Positions 17,871-28,069 of a stretch of DNA of 61,655 nucleotides are shown here, piece by piece. The notes under the pieces are model-generated. The model was not told the origin of the DNA. It saw only the letters and a list, made by a program, of their open reading frames with translations, and did no database searches. Source of the stretch: Bacillus sp. Xin1 (lineage in GTDB: Bacteria; Bacillota; Bacilli; Bacillales; Bacillaceae_G); assembly GCF_013314535.1 (NCBI RefSeq), contig NZ_JABUAE010000028.1, positions 1-61,655 on the forward strand. The letters run 5' to 3'. The position numbers and the translations under genes were made by a program. Positions within the stretch are counted from its first letter, which is position 1. The number at the start of each line of letters is the position of its first letter.

Positions 17871-19142
17871 ATGTTTGATCGTTTGAAAAATGGAGATAGA
17901 ATCGCTCCTATTGTAAAAGAAGTAGAAGAACAAATTACAGGTGTACATAAACGCATTGATGCAGTAATTGAAAGTAATCAATTTCGCGTATTAGAAAGTT
18001 TTCGTGAGCATAAAATTAGTGATTCACACTTTATCCCAACGACAGGGTATGGTTATGATGATATCGGTCGTGACACATTAGAAAAGGTGTATGCTGATGT
18101 ATTTGGAGCAGAGGCAGGACTTGTTCGTCCGCAAATTATTTCGGGTACACATGCGATTTCAACAGCTTTATTTGGTATTTTACGACCTGATGACGAGTTG
18201 TTATATATAACAGGGAAACCGTATGACACGTTAGAAGAGATTGTCGGTGTGCGTGGTAAAGGTGTTGGTTCTTTTAAAGAATATAACATTGGTTATAACG
18301 CTGTACCGTTAACAGCAGAAGGGCGAGTTGACTTTAAAGCTGTAGAAGCGGCAATTCATGAAAATACGAAAATGATTGGCATTCAGCGTTCGAAAGGGTA
18401 TGCAACACGTCCGTCATTTACCATTTCAGAGATTAAAGAGATGATCTCGTTTGTTAAAGAAATCAAACCGGATGTTGTTGTATTTGTAGACAACTGTTAT
18501 GGTGAATTTGTGGAAGAGTTAGAACCGTGTCATGTTGGAGCGGATTTAATGGCGGGATCTCTCATTAAAAACCCGGGTGGTGGAATTGTAAAAACAGGTG
18601 GTTATATTGTTGGGAAAGAACAATATGTAGAAGCTTGTGCGTATCGTTTAACTTCTCCCGGGATTGGAGCGGAAGCTGGGGCATCATTGTACAGCTTGCA
18701 AGAAATGTATCAAGGTTTCTTCTTGGCGCCTCATGTTGCTGGTCAAGCGTTAAAAGGAGCCGTTTTTACAGCTGCATTTTTAGAGAAATTAGGCATGAAT
18801 ACATCACCAACTTGGGATGCTGCACGAACAGATTTAATTCAGTCTGTTCAATTTGATGACAAAGAGCGTATGGTTGCGTTTTGTCAAGCGATTCAATATG
18901 CGTCTCCGATCAATTCACACTTTACACCGTATCCAAACTATATGCCGGGTTATGAAGATGATGTCATCATGGCTGCGGGTACTTTTATTCAAGGTGCAAG
19001 TATTGAGCTAACAGCAGATGGTCCGATTCGTCCGCCATATGTTGCTTATGTACAAGGTGGATTAACGTATTCTCATGTGAAGATTGCGATTTGTTCCGCA
19101 ATTGATGCATTAATTGAAAAAAATCTATTAACAATTTCGTAA
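17871..19142 (+). CDS. ynbB: PLP-dependent enzyme of the YnbB / aluminum-resistance (methionine gamma-lyase-like) family
   Basis: This 423-aa fold-type I PLP protein carries the cofactor Lys in the GSLIKNPGGG motif (K233), with DNCYGEFVEE upstream for phosphate and Asp contacts. The family (Alum_res) is annotated as aluminum resistance or methionine gamma-lyase-like. The substrate in bacilli is not established. It begins 19 nt after hflX with GGAGAAGAG upstream. The pair precedes glnRA, as in B. subtilis. Confidence 0.88.
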   Translation: MFDRLKNGDRIAPIVKEVEEQITGVHKRIDAVIESNQFRVLESFREHKISDSHFIPTTGYGYDDIGRDTLEKVYADVFGAEAGLVRPQIISGTHAISTALFGILRPDDELLYITGKPYDTLEEIVGVRGKGVGSFKEYNIGYNAVPLTAEGRVDFKAVEAAIHENTKMIGIQRSKGYATRPSFTISEIKEMISFVKEIKPDVVVFVDNCYGEFVEELEPCHVGADLMAGSLIKNPGGGIVKTGGYIVGKEQYVEACAYRLTSPGIGAEAGASLYSLQEMYQGFFLAPHVAGQALKGAVFTAAFLEKLGMNTSPTWDAARTDLIQSVQFDDKERMVAFCQAIQYASPINSHFTPYPNYMPGYEDDVIMAAGTFIQGASIELTADGPIRPPYVAYVQGGLTYSHVKIAICSAIDALIEKNLLTIS

Positions 19143-19145
19143 GGG

Positions 19146-19172
19146 AAAGCTGTCGATTTCGACAGCTTTTTT
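19146..19172 (+). terminator. Terminator of hflX-ynbB
   Basis: AAAGCTGTCG and CGACAGCTTT form a 10-bp stem followed by seven T residues. Confidence 0.9.
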
Positions 19173-19233
19173 TGCATAGAAGAATGTATTTGTGCCATTT
19201 TAAAAAAGAATGAAAAAATTTATAAAAAAATCA

Positions 19234-19283
19234 TGTAAGAAAAGCTGACATCTGTTGACATCAAACATAACATGGTATAAAAT
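19234..19283 (+). promoter_or_regulatory. glnRA promoter with two GlnR/TnrA operators
   Basis: Operator 1 at 19234-19250 is a perfect TGTNA-N7-TNACA (TGTAA, 7 nt, TGACA). Operator 2 at 19256-19272 reads TGACA, 7 nt, TAACA, one mismatch, and is centred 22 bp downstream. It overlaps the -35 TTGACA (19255-19260). The -10 TAAAAT is at 19278-19283 with 17-bp spacing. GlnR feedback repression in nitrogen excess follows from the known B. subtilis system. Confidence 0.85.
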
Positions 19284-19317
19284 GAGAAACAGTTAAGGCG
19301 AAGGAGGAACTGAAACA

Positions 19318-19707
19318 ATGAAAGAAGATAGACGTTCTGCCCCGCTGTTTCCAATTGGTATTGTAATGGATTTAACACAGCTATCTGCTCGTCAAATTCG
19401 CTATTATGAAGAGCACAATTTAATCTTCCCAACCCGTACAAAGGGAAATCGTAGATTGTTTTCATTTAATGATGTAGATAAGTTGTTAGAAATTAAAGAT
19501 TTGTTAGATCAAGGCTTAAATATGGCTGGCATTAAACAAGTATTGCAAATGAAAGAAAATCAAACAGAAGCAGTGAAAGTAAAAGAAGAAACAAAAGAAA
19601 TTTCAAAATCCGAGCTTCGTAAAATTCTTCGTGATGAACTGCAACATACAGGCAGATTTAATCGAACTTCATTACGACAAGGTGATATTTCAAGGTTTTT
19701 TCACTAG
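19318..19707 (+). CDS. glnR: MerR-family nitrogen regulator GlnR
   Basis: This 129-aa repressor represses glnRA and other genes when glutamine is plentiful, activated by feedback-inhibited GlnA. The N-terminal winged HTH has [27 protein letters not shown] (about 21-47). The short C-terminal tail ends [11 protein letters not shown], the autoinhibitory segment sensed by glutamine synthetase. ATG follows AAGGAGG. It is first in the glnRA operon. Confidence 0.96.
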   Translation: MKEDRRSAPLFPIGIVMDLTQLSARQIRYYEEHNLIFPTRTKGNRRLFSFNDVDKLLEIKDLLDQGLNMAGIKQVLQMKENQTEAVKVKEETKEISKSELRKILRDELQHTGRFNRTSLRQGDISRFFH

Positions 19708-19755
19708 GGATAACTGATTCTGAAGGTGTTTAGAGGGACTAAGGAGGAAATTATA

Positions 19756-21090
19756 ATGGCAAAGTACACAAAAGAAGATATTTTCCGTTTAGCGAAAGAA
19801 GAGAATGTAAAGTATATCCGTTTACAATTTACGGATCTTTTAGGGATTATTAAAAATGTAGAGATTCCAGTTAGTCAATTAACAAAAGCTCTAGATAACA
19901 AAATGATGTTTGATGGATCTTCAATTGAAGGGTTTGTTCGTATTGAAGAGTCTGATATGTACCTATATCCAGACTTAGATACTTGGGTAGTATTCCCTTG
20001 GACTGCTGAAAAAGGTAAAGTAGCTCGTTTAATTTGCGATATCTACAATGCTGATGGCACTCCGTTTGAAGGTGACCCACGTAATAACTTAAAACGTATG
20101 TTAAAAGAAATGGAAGCGCTAGGATTTAATGAATTCAACCTTGGACCAGAGCCAGAGTTCTTCTTATTCAAAGTTGATGAAAAAGGAAATCCAACATTAG
20201 AACTAAACGATAACGGTGGATACTTCGACCTTGCGCCGATGGATCTAGGGGAAAACTGTCGTCGTGATATCGTTCTTGAACTTGAAGAGATGGGCTTTGA
20301 AATTGAAGCATCTCACCATGAAGTTGCACCAGGACAGCACGAAATTGATTTCAAATATGCAAATGCACTTCGTTCATGTGATGATATTCAAACATTTAAG
20401 CTTGTTGTTAAAACAATTGCTCGTAAACACGGCTTACATGCAACGTTTATGCCAAAACCATTATTTGGAGTGAACGGTTCTGGTATGCACTGTAACTTAT
20501 CATTATTTAAAAATGGAGAAAACGTATTCTACGATCAAAATGGTGAGTTACAACTAAGTGACGATGCTCGCCACTTCATCGCGGGTATCCTAAAACATGC
20601 GCCGGCATTTACAGCTGTAGCTAACCCAACTGTAAACTCTTATAAACGTTTAGTACCTGGATACGAAGCGCCTTGTTACGTAGCATGGTCTGCACAAAAC
20701 CGTAGTCCGTTAGTGCGTATTCCAGCATCTCGCGGTATCAGTACACGTGTAGAAGTACGTAGTGTTGACCCGGCTGCGAACCCATATTTAGTAATGGCAA
20801 CATTATTAGCAGCAGGTCTTGACGGAATTAAAAATAAATTAACTCCGCCAGCTGCAGTGGATCGTAACATCTATGTAATGACTAAAGAAGAGCGTGAAGA
20901 AGCAGGTATTGTTGACTTACCAGCAACATTGGCGCAAGCATTAGTTACACTACAATCTGATGAAGTTGTATGTGGCGCATTAGGCGAACATTTACTTGAG
21001 CACTTCATTGAAGCGAAAGAAATTGAGTGGGATATGTTCCGCACGCAAGTTCACCAATGGGAACGCGATCAATATATGAGTCTTTATTAA
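19756..21090 (+). CDS. glnA: Glutamine synthetase, type I-alpha
   Basis: This 444-aa enzyme condenses glutamate and ammonia to glutamine with ATP, and also controls GlnR and TnrA. Signature motifs are DGSSIEGF (about 54), EPEFFLF and [10 protein letters not shown] (about 242), [10 protein letters not shown] and the NRSPLVRIP flap. The adenylylation Tyr motif of I-beta enzymes is absent, as expected. ATG 19756 has AAGGAGG upstream, and the length equals the B. subtilis enzyme. Confidence 0.97.
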   Translation: MAKYTKEDIFRLAKEENVKYIRLQFTDLLGIIKNVEIPVSQLTKALDNKMMFDGSSIEGFVRIEESDMYLYPDLDTWVVFPWTAEKGKVARLICDIYNADGTPFEGDPRNNLKRMLKEMEALGFNEFNLGPEPEFFLFKVDEKGNPTLELNDNGGYFDLAPMDLGENCRRDIVLELEEMGFEIEASHHEVAPGQHEIDFKYANALRSCDDIQTFKLVVKTIARKHGLHATFMPKPLFGVNGSGMHCNLSLFKNGENVFYDQNGELQLSDDARHFIAGILKHAPAFTAVANPTVNSYKRLVPGYEAPCYVAWSAQNRSPLVRIPASRGISTRVEVRSVDPAANPYLVMATLLAAGLDGIKNKLTPPAAVDRNIYVMTKEEREEAGIVDLPATLAQALVTLQSDEVVCGALGEHLLEHFIEAKEIEWDMFRTQVHQWERDQYMSLY

Positions 21091-21096
21091 GAATTT

Positions 21097-21130
21097 GAGG
21101 CCTGGATACTACGGTATCGGGTCTTTTTTT
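21097..21130 (+). terminator. Terminator of glnRA
   Basis: GGCCTGGATAC pairs with GTATCGGGTC (G-T pairs allowed) and eight T residues follow. Confidence 0.75.
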
Positions 21131-21220
21131 TATGTGGGCACTTTGTTAAAGGGTGTTTATTTTATAAACTGCCCGGTAATTACCCGAAAGATGCCCGATT
21201 ATAGAAATCACCTTACTCAA

Positions 21221-23452
21221 TTAAATGAACGTATCAAATTCATTAGATTTGGGCGGAGAGGATGCTTTTTTCATGAGTTTTTCCCATAATTGTACGGACT
21301 TTCTCCATTCCGATGTAGAAGGATTTTTTTGATAAATAACATTTTCATAACTAAGAGTGAGTTTTTGCATATCAGTCGAATTGTAAAGGTTATCTACATG
21401 AATTGCATATTCCCTCAATGTTTGACTCTCATTACGAGGGATTCCGGTTCTTTCCAGTTGTTTTAAAAGTGCATCGTAGGCTTTAAAATAAATAACATCT
21501 CCTTTTCGGTATTTATAGAAGGGGATGATAAAAAACGCGAACCACTTTATTCTAGTAGTAAAGAGGATATAACCAATTATGCTCATTGATATGATACAGA
21601 GGAATAGGTATCCCCATGAAACACCTCGTTTGGAATCGATAATCTTTTTGTTAGATGAAACTTCTGTATCCTCTATTAAATTTTTTTGTTTTGTTTCTTC
21701 GTTTCGTTGTGGAATTTGTTCATTGTTAGGTATCGTTGCATTATTTTGTGAAGTCGAAGCTGAAGTAGAAGTATCGTGTGTAAAGTTATACGGGTTGCTG
21801 AATCCCTTTGTTGGTTCGAATGGAACCCATCCGTATCCCGGGAAGTATACTTCCAACCAAGAATGTGCATTCTTATTCGTAATTGTGTAAATGTTTTCAT
21901 ATCCTGAATTTGTTGATTTGTTTTCGAGAGTGCCTCCTGTATAACCTTTTATCCAGCGTGCAGGAATCCCGATAGAGCGAAGTAAAACAATCATAGACGT
22001 TGAAAAATTATTACAGTATCCACTTTTTGTCTCAAAAATAAACTGATCGACATAATCTTGATTTTTTTCAGGAGTTTTAACATGTTCTGTTTCGTATATA
22101 AAAGAGGTATCCGCGAAATAATTTTCGATTGCCAATACTTGATCATATTGATTGGTTTTATCTTTCGTAAGATGTATCGCTAAGTCTTTTATCCTTTTTG
22201 GTAATGAGCTAGGTAGCTGTGTATATTTTGCTATGAAATAAGGGTTTGCTTCTAAAGCCTTAGCTGCTTTTACAGCTTTTAAGTTTTCAATAGAAAAATG
22301 AGGAGTTTCATAAGTCACCTTATATTTATTTAAGGTAGTGGAAGAACTATCTTTTATCAAATCGATTTTTTCCGAAAAGGGGTCTGCGTTGAAGGATACA
22401 TTGGAAGTAGCCGCTACCGATACTAACCCTGCGGGATAAATAAGATAAGGGAAATCTTTTTGCGTAGTAATAATCGCTTCGGCAGTTTCTGTTTTTGTAT
22501 ACCTCTCATACCAATTCACTACGTTGTTTTTATACTTAAAAGAAACTTTTGGGGGAGTTTCGGAAATTTCCCAACCCTTTCCGGTATAAAAGTCCTTTGT
22601 TTCCACTCTCCAATATTGACTGTTTTGCACTTGTGCAGTGAAAATGATTGTGTCGTCCCACTTAAAAGAGCCGCCTAAATGAGAGTCGTCCATATCGTAA
22701 CCGGATGTGCTGATTTCTGTCACTCTATTCGCTGAAGGTGAATCCAATTTTAAGAAAGTATCAATATTAGACCATTGAGGTCCCAGTTTAGGAGCGAAAT
22801 ATCCAACGGTTATCGTAAGCATAATAGATAAAGCAATCGGTACGAGTAACTTTGGGACAAATTTAGTCTGCTTTTGCAAGTTCTCAGATTTTTTTATGTG
22901 TTCGGCATGGAGAAGGCTGAGCATGAAAAAGCCAGTTATAATTGTACGAATGATTGCGCTACTCATGTCATATAAGTCAGATATATCAAAAATCGTGATA
23001 TAAATAATGGTTAATATAAGGAATAAGAGTCCGCGTTGTTGACGAATAATCCAATACAGGATGAGAAAGCAAAAAAACCAAAGCACGAGAAAGAATAAGA
23101 AGGTCTGAAAAGCCTTAGAAAGATTCCACCAGTTCGCTTGAAAGAGTAGAGTGATATTATGAATAAAATCAGACGAGAATTCTATCAACCAGGTAGGGTT
23201 AATAAAAGCTCCTTTATAATCCACCCAATGAAGCATAAATAAGATGACTACAATCTTTATAGAAATTTGGAATCGTACTTGAAAAAAAGAGAGAGCGAAG
23301 CAAATTCCTATAAATCCTATAAAGAAATTTAGTCTTACCATGTCTGTAACCTTTACAAGTGGTTGTAACCATTCTAATAAAATGAGAAAACCAAATACGT
23401 GCATTAGGAAACTGCTAATATTGCGTTTATTATTTGAAGGTAATGTTGTCAT
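21221..23452 (-). CDS. Transglutaminase-like membrane protein (TgpA/YebA family)
   Basis: This 743-aa protein has an N-terminal block of about six membrane helices (1-215). An extracytoplasmic transglutaminase-like domain has catalytic Cys480 (SGYCNNFSTS) and His530 (NAHSWLEVY). The third position is Glu in PFEPT instead of the usual Asp. A further helix near 620 and a DUF4129-type C-terminal tail follow. It is the last gene of a MoxR-DUF58-transglutaminase operon, starting 4 nt after the DUF58 gene. The substrate is unknown; an envelope function is likely. Confidence 0.88.
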   Translation of the reverse strand: MTTLPSNNKRNISSFLMHVFGFLILLEWLQPLVKVTDMVRLNFFIGFIGICFALSFFQVRFQISIKIVVILFMLHWVDYKGAFINPTWLIEFSSDFIHNITLLFQANWWNLSKAFQTFLFFLVLWFFCFLILYWIIRQQRGLLFLILTIIYITIFDISDLYDMSSAIIRTIITGFFMLSLLHAEHIKKSENLQKQTKFVPKLLVPIALSIMLTITVGYFAPKLGPQWSNIDTFLKLDSPSANRVTEISTSGYDMDDSHLGGSFKWDDTIIFTAQVQNSQYWRVETKDFYTGKGWEISETPPKVSFKYKNNVVNWYERYTKTETAEAIITTQKDFPYLIYPAGLVSVAATSNVSFNADPFSEKIDLIKDSSSTTLNKYKVTYETPHFSIENLKAVKAAKALEANPYFIAKYTQLPSSLPKRIKDLAIHLTKDKTNQYDQVLAIENYFADTSFIYETEHVKTPEKNQDYVDQFIFETKSGYCNNFSTSMIVLLRSIGIPARWIKGYTGGTLENKSTNSGYENIYTITNKNAHSWLEVYFPGYGWVPFEPTKGFSNPYNFTHDTSTSASTSQNNATIPNNEQIPQRNEETKQKNLIEDTEVSSNKKIIDSKRGVSWGYLFLCIISMSIIGYILFTTRIKWFAFFIIPFYKYRKGDVIYFKAYDALLKQLERTGIPRNESQTLREYAIHVDNLYNSTDMQKLTLSYENVIYQKNPSTSEWRKSVQLWEKLMKKASSPPKSNEFDTFI

Positions 23453-23456
23453 TCGT

Positions 23457-24662
23457 TCACCTCAAAAATACATTTGCGTAATGATTTTCATAAACCGCTT
23501 TCACAAATATTTTTCGTTTTCTTAGTGTTTCGATTATGTGTAGTTCTCGATTTGAGAATTGATGTGCTTTTTCTTTGATGACAAATATCATCAGCCTGCT
23601 GTTTTTTATTGCTATACTTTCAGCAATTTCTTGAATATCGGGAGAAAGATTACTTGTTATAAGTATGAATGTTACTGGTTGATAGATTTTCTTTAATTCT
23701 ACTTCTACAGTTTGAGAGAGCGAGAACGTACTGTCTGCTTTTACTTTTGCTAAGTGACAGAAAATTTGTTGTACTTGTGTCTCTCCATGAGATAAAGGGA
23801 GAACGGTTTGTTCTTTTTCAGTGGATACGAATGATGCTTGTGAATCCTGTTTTAAAATAGACCTCACGAGAGAAGCTGTAAATGTAACGACTAATTCGAA
23901 TAGGGGAGATTGAGTTCTGTCCATAAAAATTACAGTATCATGACCTCGTTGTTGTTCAAACTCTTTCGTCATAATATTATTTTTTCGAGCAGTTGCCTTC
24001 CAATTGATCCATGAAAAGCGGTCACCGGGTTTGTAGTCTCTGACACTAGCGGAGACTGTTGCATCTCTTGTTACATTCACATTTGAGGAGAGTGCTCCTT
24101 GTTCGAAATAGTTTTCCACTTGTCTATAGGCTATATCTACATATTGAGGATAGACTAAAAAACTCTCGGGAACTGAAAAGGTTATCTCTTTTTCGATTAT
24201 TCCGAATACATCACCAGTTTTTACACGCACGCTCGAAAAGGTGTGTTCTCCTCTAGGAATTGCGTCGATTATATATTCGTATGAAATATTTCGTTTGAAC
24301 CCTGGAAATAATATCACTTTTGCATTTTTTGATTGTTTACGATTATTGAATTCCATGGGGAGTACCTCTTCTATAATTAAATACAGTAAGGGAAAGGGGA
24401 TTTTCCGCTTTATTGTAATAGTGCCTAAGAATTGCTGTCCGGCCGTGTACTCCTTTTGATTTGTTATGCGTCTTACCTCAGCGTTCCAAAGGGCACAAAA
24501 GGGCAACAATAATGAATAAAGACCGAAAGGAATAAAGCTGTAAAATAGAAACCAACTTACGAATTCCCCTTGTAACATGGTATATATAAATGTTGAAGCA
24601 ATGAATAAAACAATCAACGATAGCTTTCCGACGTTATGAACTGTTCGTAACAGCTGTTTCAT
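23457..24662 (-). CDS. DUF58-domain membrane protein (YeaD-like)
   Basis: This 401-aa protein has two N-terminal membrane helices (about 12-60), then a beta region and the DUF58 signature YKPGDRFSWINWKATAR (about 212). A vWA-like domain follows (VIFMDRTQSP). DUF58 proteins are encoded with MoxR ATPases and are thought to be their partners. Its start overlaps the MoxR stop by 1 nt (TGATG), showing coupled translation. Confidence 0.88.
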   Translation of the reverse strand: MKQLLRTVHNVGKLSLIVLFIASTFIYTMLQGEFVSWFLFYSFIPFGLYSLLLPFCALWNAEVRRITNQKEYTAGQQFLGTITIKRKIPFPLLYLIIEEVLPMEFNNRKQSKNAKVILFPGFKRNISYEYIIDAIPRGEHTFSSVRVKTGDVFGIIEKEITFSVPESFLVYPQYVDIAYRQVENYFEQGALSSNVNVTRDATVSASVRDYKPGDRFSWINWKATARKNNIMTKEFEQQRGHDTVIFMDRTQSPLFELVVTFTASLVRSILKQDSQASFVSTEKEQTVLPLSHGETQVQQIFCHLAKVKADSTFSLSQTVEVELKKIYQPVTFILITSNLSPDIQEIAESIAIKNSRLMIFVIKEKAHQFSNRELHIIETLRKRKIFVKAVYENHYANVFLR

Positions 24663-25624
24663 CAGAAGTTTTTTTTCTTTTGAGCCGGAACTGGAGTCCG
24701 GGCGAGAATTTTTGTAATGACGCTTTCTGGTGTTACCCCTTCAAATTTCGCTTCTATTTTTAAAATAAGTCTATGGGACAAAACATAGGGAGCTAAAAAC
24801 TTAACATCATCTGGAATGACATAATCCCTGCCATTTATGAGCGCATATGCCTGCGAAGTTTTCATCAAAGCAATGGAACCACGCGGACTAGCACCTAGCT
24901 GAACAGAGTTATAAGAGCGGGTTTGATTAACGAGTTTTACGATGTAGTGCTTGATGGCTTTGGACGTATATATTTCCCGTACGTTTTGTTGTAAGTGTAG
25001 TAATTCTTCTATTGTAATAGCGGCTTGTAAATGAGAAATAGGTTTTGTTTTTTCAGTCCGATTTAAAACTTCAAACTCTTCTTCGGGTGTGGGGTAGCCC
25101 ATTTTTAGTTTTAGTAAGAAACGGTCAAGCTGAGCTTCAGGTAAAGGATAAGTTCCTTCATGCTCAATTGGATTCTGTGTAGCTATTACAAAAAATGGTT
25201 TCGGTAAAGGTCGTGTTATACCATCTACTGTTATATTGCTTTCTTCCATACTTTCAAGCAAGGCTGATTGCGTTTTGGGTGATGTACGGTTAATTTCATC
25301 AGCTAGTATGATATTTCCCATAATAGGTCCTGCCATAAATTTAAATTGTAATTCTTTTGGATTATAAATAGAAACACCTGTTACATCTGATGGCAGTAAA
25401 TCAGGAGTGAATTGAATCCGTTTGAAATCTGCATCGATGGATTTAGCGAGGGCTTGTACCATCATCGTTTTCCCAACACCCGGAACATCTTCTAATAGTA
25501 CATGACCTTCAGTTAAGAGAGCTGCCAAGGTAAGGGTGATTTCCTTATGTTTTCCGACCATCACTTTTTTAATATTATCAATTATTTTTTCTACAACTGG
25601 ATGTAAAGAATCGAGTTGTGTCAT
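24662..25624 (-). CDS. MoxR-family AAA+ ATPase (YeaC-like)
   Basis: This 320-aa ATPase has Walker A GVGKTMMVQ (about 49-56), Walker B IILADEINR (about 110), sensor 1 ATQNP (about 150) and a C-terminal lid with ASPRGSIAL. MoxR proteins act as chaperones that insert cofactors or activate vWA partners. It is the first gene of the three-gene operon. ATG 25624 has GGGAGGAG upstream. Confidence 0.9.
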   Translation of the reverse strand: MTQLDSLHPVVEKIIDNIKKVMVGKHKEITLTLAALLTEGHVLLEDVPGVGKTMMVQALAKSIDADFKRIQFTPDLLPSDVTGVSIYNPKELQFKFMAGPIMGNIILADEINRTSPKTQSALLESMEESNITVDGITRPLPKPFFVIATQNPIEHEGTYPLPEAQLDRFLLKLKMGYPTPEEEFEVLNRTEKTKPISHLQAAITIEELLHLQQNVREIYTSKAIKHYIVKLVNQTRSYNSVQLGASPRGSIALMKTSQAYALINGRDYVIPDDVKFLAPYVLSHRLILKIEAKFEGVTPESVITKILARTPVPAQKKKNF

Positions 25625-26065
25625 CGTACTCCTCCCAAATTCATTTTTCTAGTTCATTCAATCTATTGTAAAAATTATGTTTCGTATAAAATAAAGTTTG
25701 CTTGACTCGGTTGGTATTGTTAAGGAGTTTCTTTCTATTATTATTTTATATAATTTCTATTTCATTTAAGGAAATCCTACTCGACGTTTTTTTATATTTT
25801 GTTTTGGCTCTAGTCGTATGTGCATGAAATTTGTTTCCAGTGTGCAAATATTTTACTAGAAACATAGATTAATAATATTCTAGTGACTTTGGAATTTAAC
25901 AACTAATTGACAAGTTTAATAAAATTATACTTATTCCAACGTATTATTCAGAAGTATTTTAGGTTTTGGGGTTGAATGTTTCATTTGTAAAATAGGGACA
26001 AGCAATTGTATAAGCTGTCCCTAAGAAAAATCGTTGTGAGTAGTGTTTGTATTAGAATTTATTAT
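25625..26065. other. AT-rich intergenic region, no gene seen
   Basis: It holds the MoxR operon promoter region (minus strand) and the 3' end of the sspH transcript. I found no open frame with a ribosome site. A TTGACA at about 25907 has no well-spaced -10. Confidence 0.5.
25994..26022 (-). terminator. Probable terminator of sspH
   Basis: AGGGACA and TGTCCCT form a 7-bp stem, with a further GC pair after a bulge. Only a weak T-rich tail follows on the minus strand. Confidence 0.5.
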
Positions 26066-26245
26066 TTAATGTTCTATTAAATTGGATAAAGGAATTTCCT
26101 GTTCATTTTGCGGCTCGCTAAGGGGATAAATTCTAGCTGTTTCATTATTTTCATCCACATTTTGAATATAAATTGGAACTCCATTATAGGTTACATTAGC
26201 CATAATCGGTGAAGCTGCAATCTCTTGTGCCCGTTGTTTGTTCAT
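26066..26245 (-). CDS. sspH: Small acid-soluble spore protein H
   Basis: This 59-aa protein starts MNKQRAQEIAASPIMANV and contains NVDENNETARIYPL, the core of the SspH family, a minor forespore-expressed spore protein. ATG 26245 (minus) has AAAGGAGGTC upstream. It is monocistronic. It is distinct from the alpha/beta DNA-binding SASPs. Confidence 0.9.
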   Translation of the reverse strand: MNKQRAQEIAASPIMANVTYNGVPIYIQNVDENNETARIYPLSEPQNEQEIPLSNLIEH

Positions 26246-26397
26246 TACGATGACCTCCTTTTGACTTATAGCAGTAATAATGTTTACTTTAAACTACTTA
26301 ATTATTCTTAATACTCAATAGTAAGCAAATAGGTATTAATTTTGATTTCAACATATAAGTTTATAAATCCTATATTTAGGGACAAGGAGTGAGTAGA

Positions 26398-26733
26398 ATG
26401 AACAGGGTAGGGAAAGCTGATTTTGTTTCAGGGTTTGTACCTAATCATAATCATGGATCAGTTGATTATACATCTGTCGATGCGGGCCATGTACATCAAT
26501 GCTTAGACGTAACCTCTCCACCAATTCAAACGCAGGATGGGCATATACACTATACAGAAGGATATGTAGTATTTGAAGATGGACATACTCATTATTATAA
26601 GGCATACTCAGGACCAGCTATTCCGGTTGGAGATGGAATGCATGTTCATTATTACGATTTTTATACAACAGAAGATAATGGACATAAGCATTGTATAAGA
26701 GGAGTAGATCAGCCTGCTCCAGGTAATAAATAG
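26398..26733 (+). CDS. YmaF-family His-rich repeat protein
   Basis: The 111-aa product has four to five repeats with paired His (HNHG, GHVHQ, GHIHY, GHTHYY, MHVHYY, GHKH). These are spaced about 20-25 residues apart in beta-type repeats, as in YmaF proteins. The His pairs suggest metal binding, but the function is unknown. ATG 26398 has AAGGAG 8 nt upstream and is preferred over GTG 26389. It is monocistronic. Confidence 0.75.
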   Translation: MNRVGKADFVSGFVPNHNHGSVDYTSVDAGHVHQCLDVTSPPIQTQDGHIHYTEGYVVFEDGHTHYYKAYSGPAIPVGDGMHVHYYDFYTTEDNGHKHCIRGVDQPAPGNK

Positions 26734-26902
26734 ATAAAGGAAAGTTAACGTGTCAGCAGAATGTAAGCTTTTTCATTCTATATACTATTTTTAAAAACAT
26801 TATATACAGAATTCGAGATGTTATTTTTTGTTATAGTAAATATTATTAATTCATATACATAATATAGTATGAATGCTTTTAAGGGCATTAGGGGGGATTT
26901 TA

Positions 26903-27814
26903 ATGACTAACGGGCAACAACAACCTATTCCTGGTCACTTTGTCATGGATACACAGCGGGCTATGTTGCTTCCGCCGGAATTGAAAGCTGCACCTTCTGA
27001 ATCGTTAACAGAACAATTATTTATTGAAAGGTCCTTAACAGAAAATCGATTTTGGTTACGAATTATGAAGGAGCATGCGCTTTTTCTTGCTGACGGGTTT
27101 AATCGGAAAGATAAAAATCTAATTCAGCAAGCAGATCAGTTTTTTCAACTTTTTGATCGACATTTACAAAAAGCATTCTCTATTCCTCAAACTGTTCAAG
27201 CAGTTAGGCAATTAAATGAAGAAAGTATTCAGCTAGTTTATGCATTTCGTAATTATAAAAGAAACCTTTTAATTTTAATTATTAATTGTAAGGTAAGTGG
27301 TTTCAATTTTCCGTTATTAGTAGATCATATTGCACGAGAAGCGGAATATTTTATAAGAACACTTCAGAAATTTAATGAAGGAAAAATGGATCCAATTCAA
27401 GATGCGATAATTAGTGAAAATGTATTTTGGCTCAGAATTATGATGGAGCACTCTCGTTTTATTGCCTCGTTGCTTGACCAATCTGAAAGAAATTTAGTTC
27501 ATACTGCTTCAAAATTTGGTGATGATTTTGAAGTTCTTCTTGGTCAAGCGAGAGATGTTGAATCTATGCTATATCAGAAACAACCAACATATCCGATTAT
27601 TGGAAAAATGAATAAAGATAGTGAAAATGCTACAGTTGAATTGAGGAATTTCAAAAAAGCTGGATTAGAGCTTATCCAAACATGTCAAATTAAAAGTGTA
27701 ATTAATCCGTTATTAGCTGACCATGTTGTAAGAGAAGCTGAGCATTTCTTATTTATGATTCATGTGTTGGAAGAAAGGTTGAAGCAAAAACAGGTGCAAC
27801 AGTCGATGGGATAA
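26903..27814 (+). CDS. DUF2935 protein with two tandem domains
   Basis: This 303-aa soluble helical protein has two copies of the DUF2935 module. The first has RSLTENRFWLRIMKEHALFL (about 46-65), the second SENVFWLRIMMEHSRFI (about 170-186). Each is followed by an HxxREAE motif (DHIAREAEYF, DHVVREAEHF). Regular His/Glu placement suggests a ferritin- or hemerythrin-like di-metal four-helix bundle, which is inference. ATG 26903 with AGGGGGG is preferred over ATG 26873. Confidence 0.8.
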   Translation: MTNGQQQPIPGHFVMDTQRAMLLPPELKAAPSESLTEQLFIERSLTENRFWLRIMKEHALFLADGFNRKDKNLIQQADQFFQLFDRHLQKAFSIPQTVQAVRQLNEESIQLVYAFRNYKRNLLILIINCKVSGFNFPLLVDHIAREAEYFIRTLQKFNEGKMDPIQDAIISENVFWLRIMMEHSRFIASLLDQSERNLVHTASKFGDDFEVLLGQARDVESMLYQKQPTYPIIGKMNKDSENATVELRNFKKAGLELIQTCQIKSVINPLLADHVVREAEHFLFMIHVLEERLKQKQVQQSMG

Positions 27815-27920
27815 GTGCTTTATTGCTATGAACAATATAGGGTGGAAAATGTATTGATCAGAGACTTCCTCTTAATAACATTAAATTTTTGTTATGAGAA
27901 TACTAATATTTTAGCAAAAA

Positions 27921-27959
27921 AACGGTAAATCCCTAATGTGGGACGTATCGTTTTTTTTG
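27921..27959 (+). terminator. Terminator of the DUF2935 gene
   Basis: An imperfect stem (AACGGTAAATCCC with GGGACGTATCGTT) is followed by eight T residues. Confidence 0.7.
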
Positions 27960-28069
27960 TTAAATTTTTCTTTGTCTTGGTAGTCAAATTTCATCCATTT
28001 TAAATTATGAGAAACTATTATCTTTCTTTTCTATATGGGAATGATAGGATAAAAAGGATGGTGAAATAT

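Noticed and set aside
25700-26000. Possible promoter with TTGACA near 25907
   Set aside because: No -10 hexamer at 16-18 bp and no downstream plus-strand gene before sspH, which is on the other strand.
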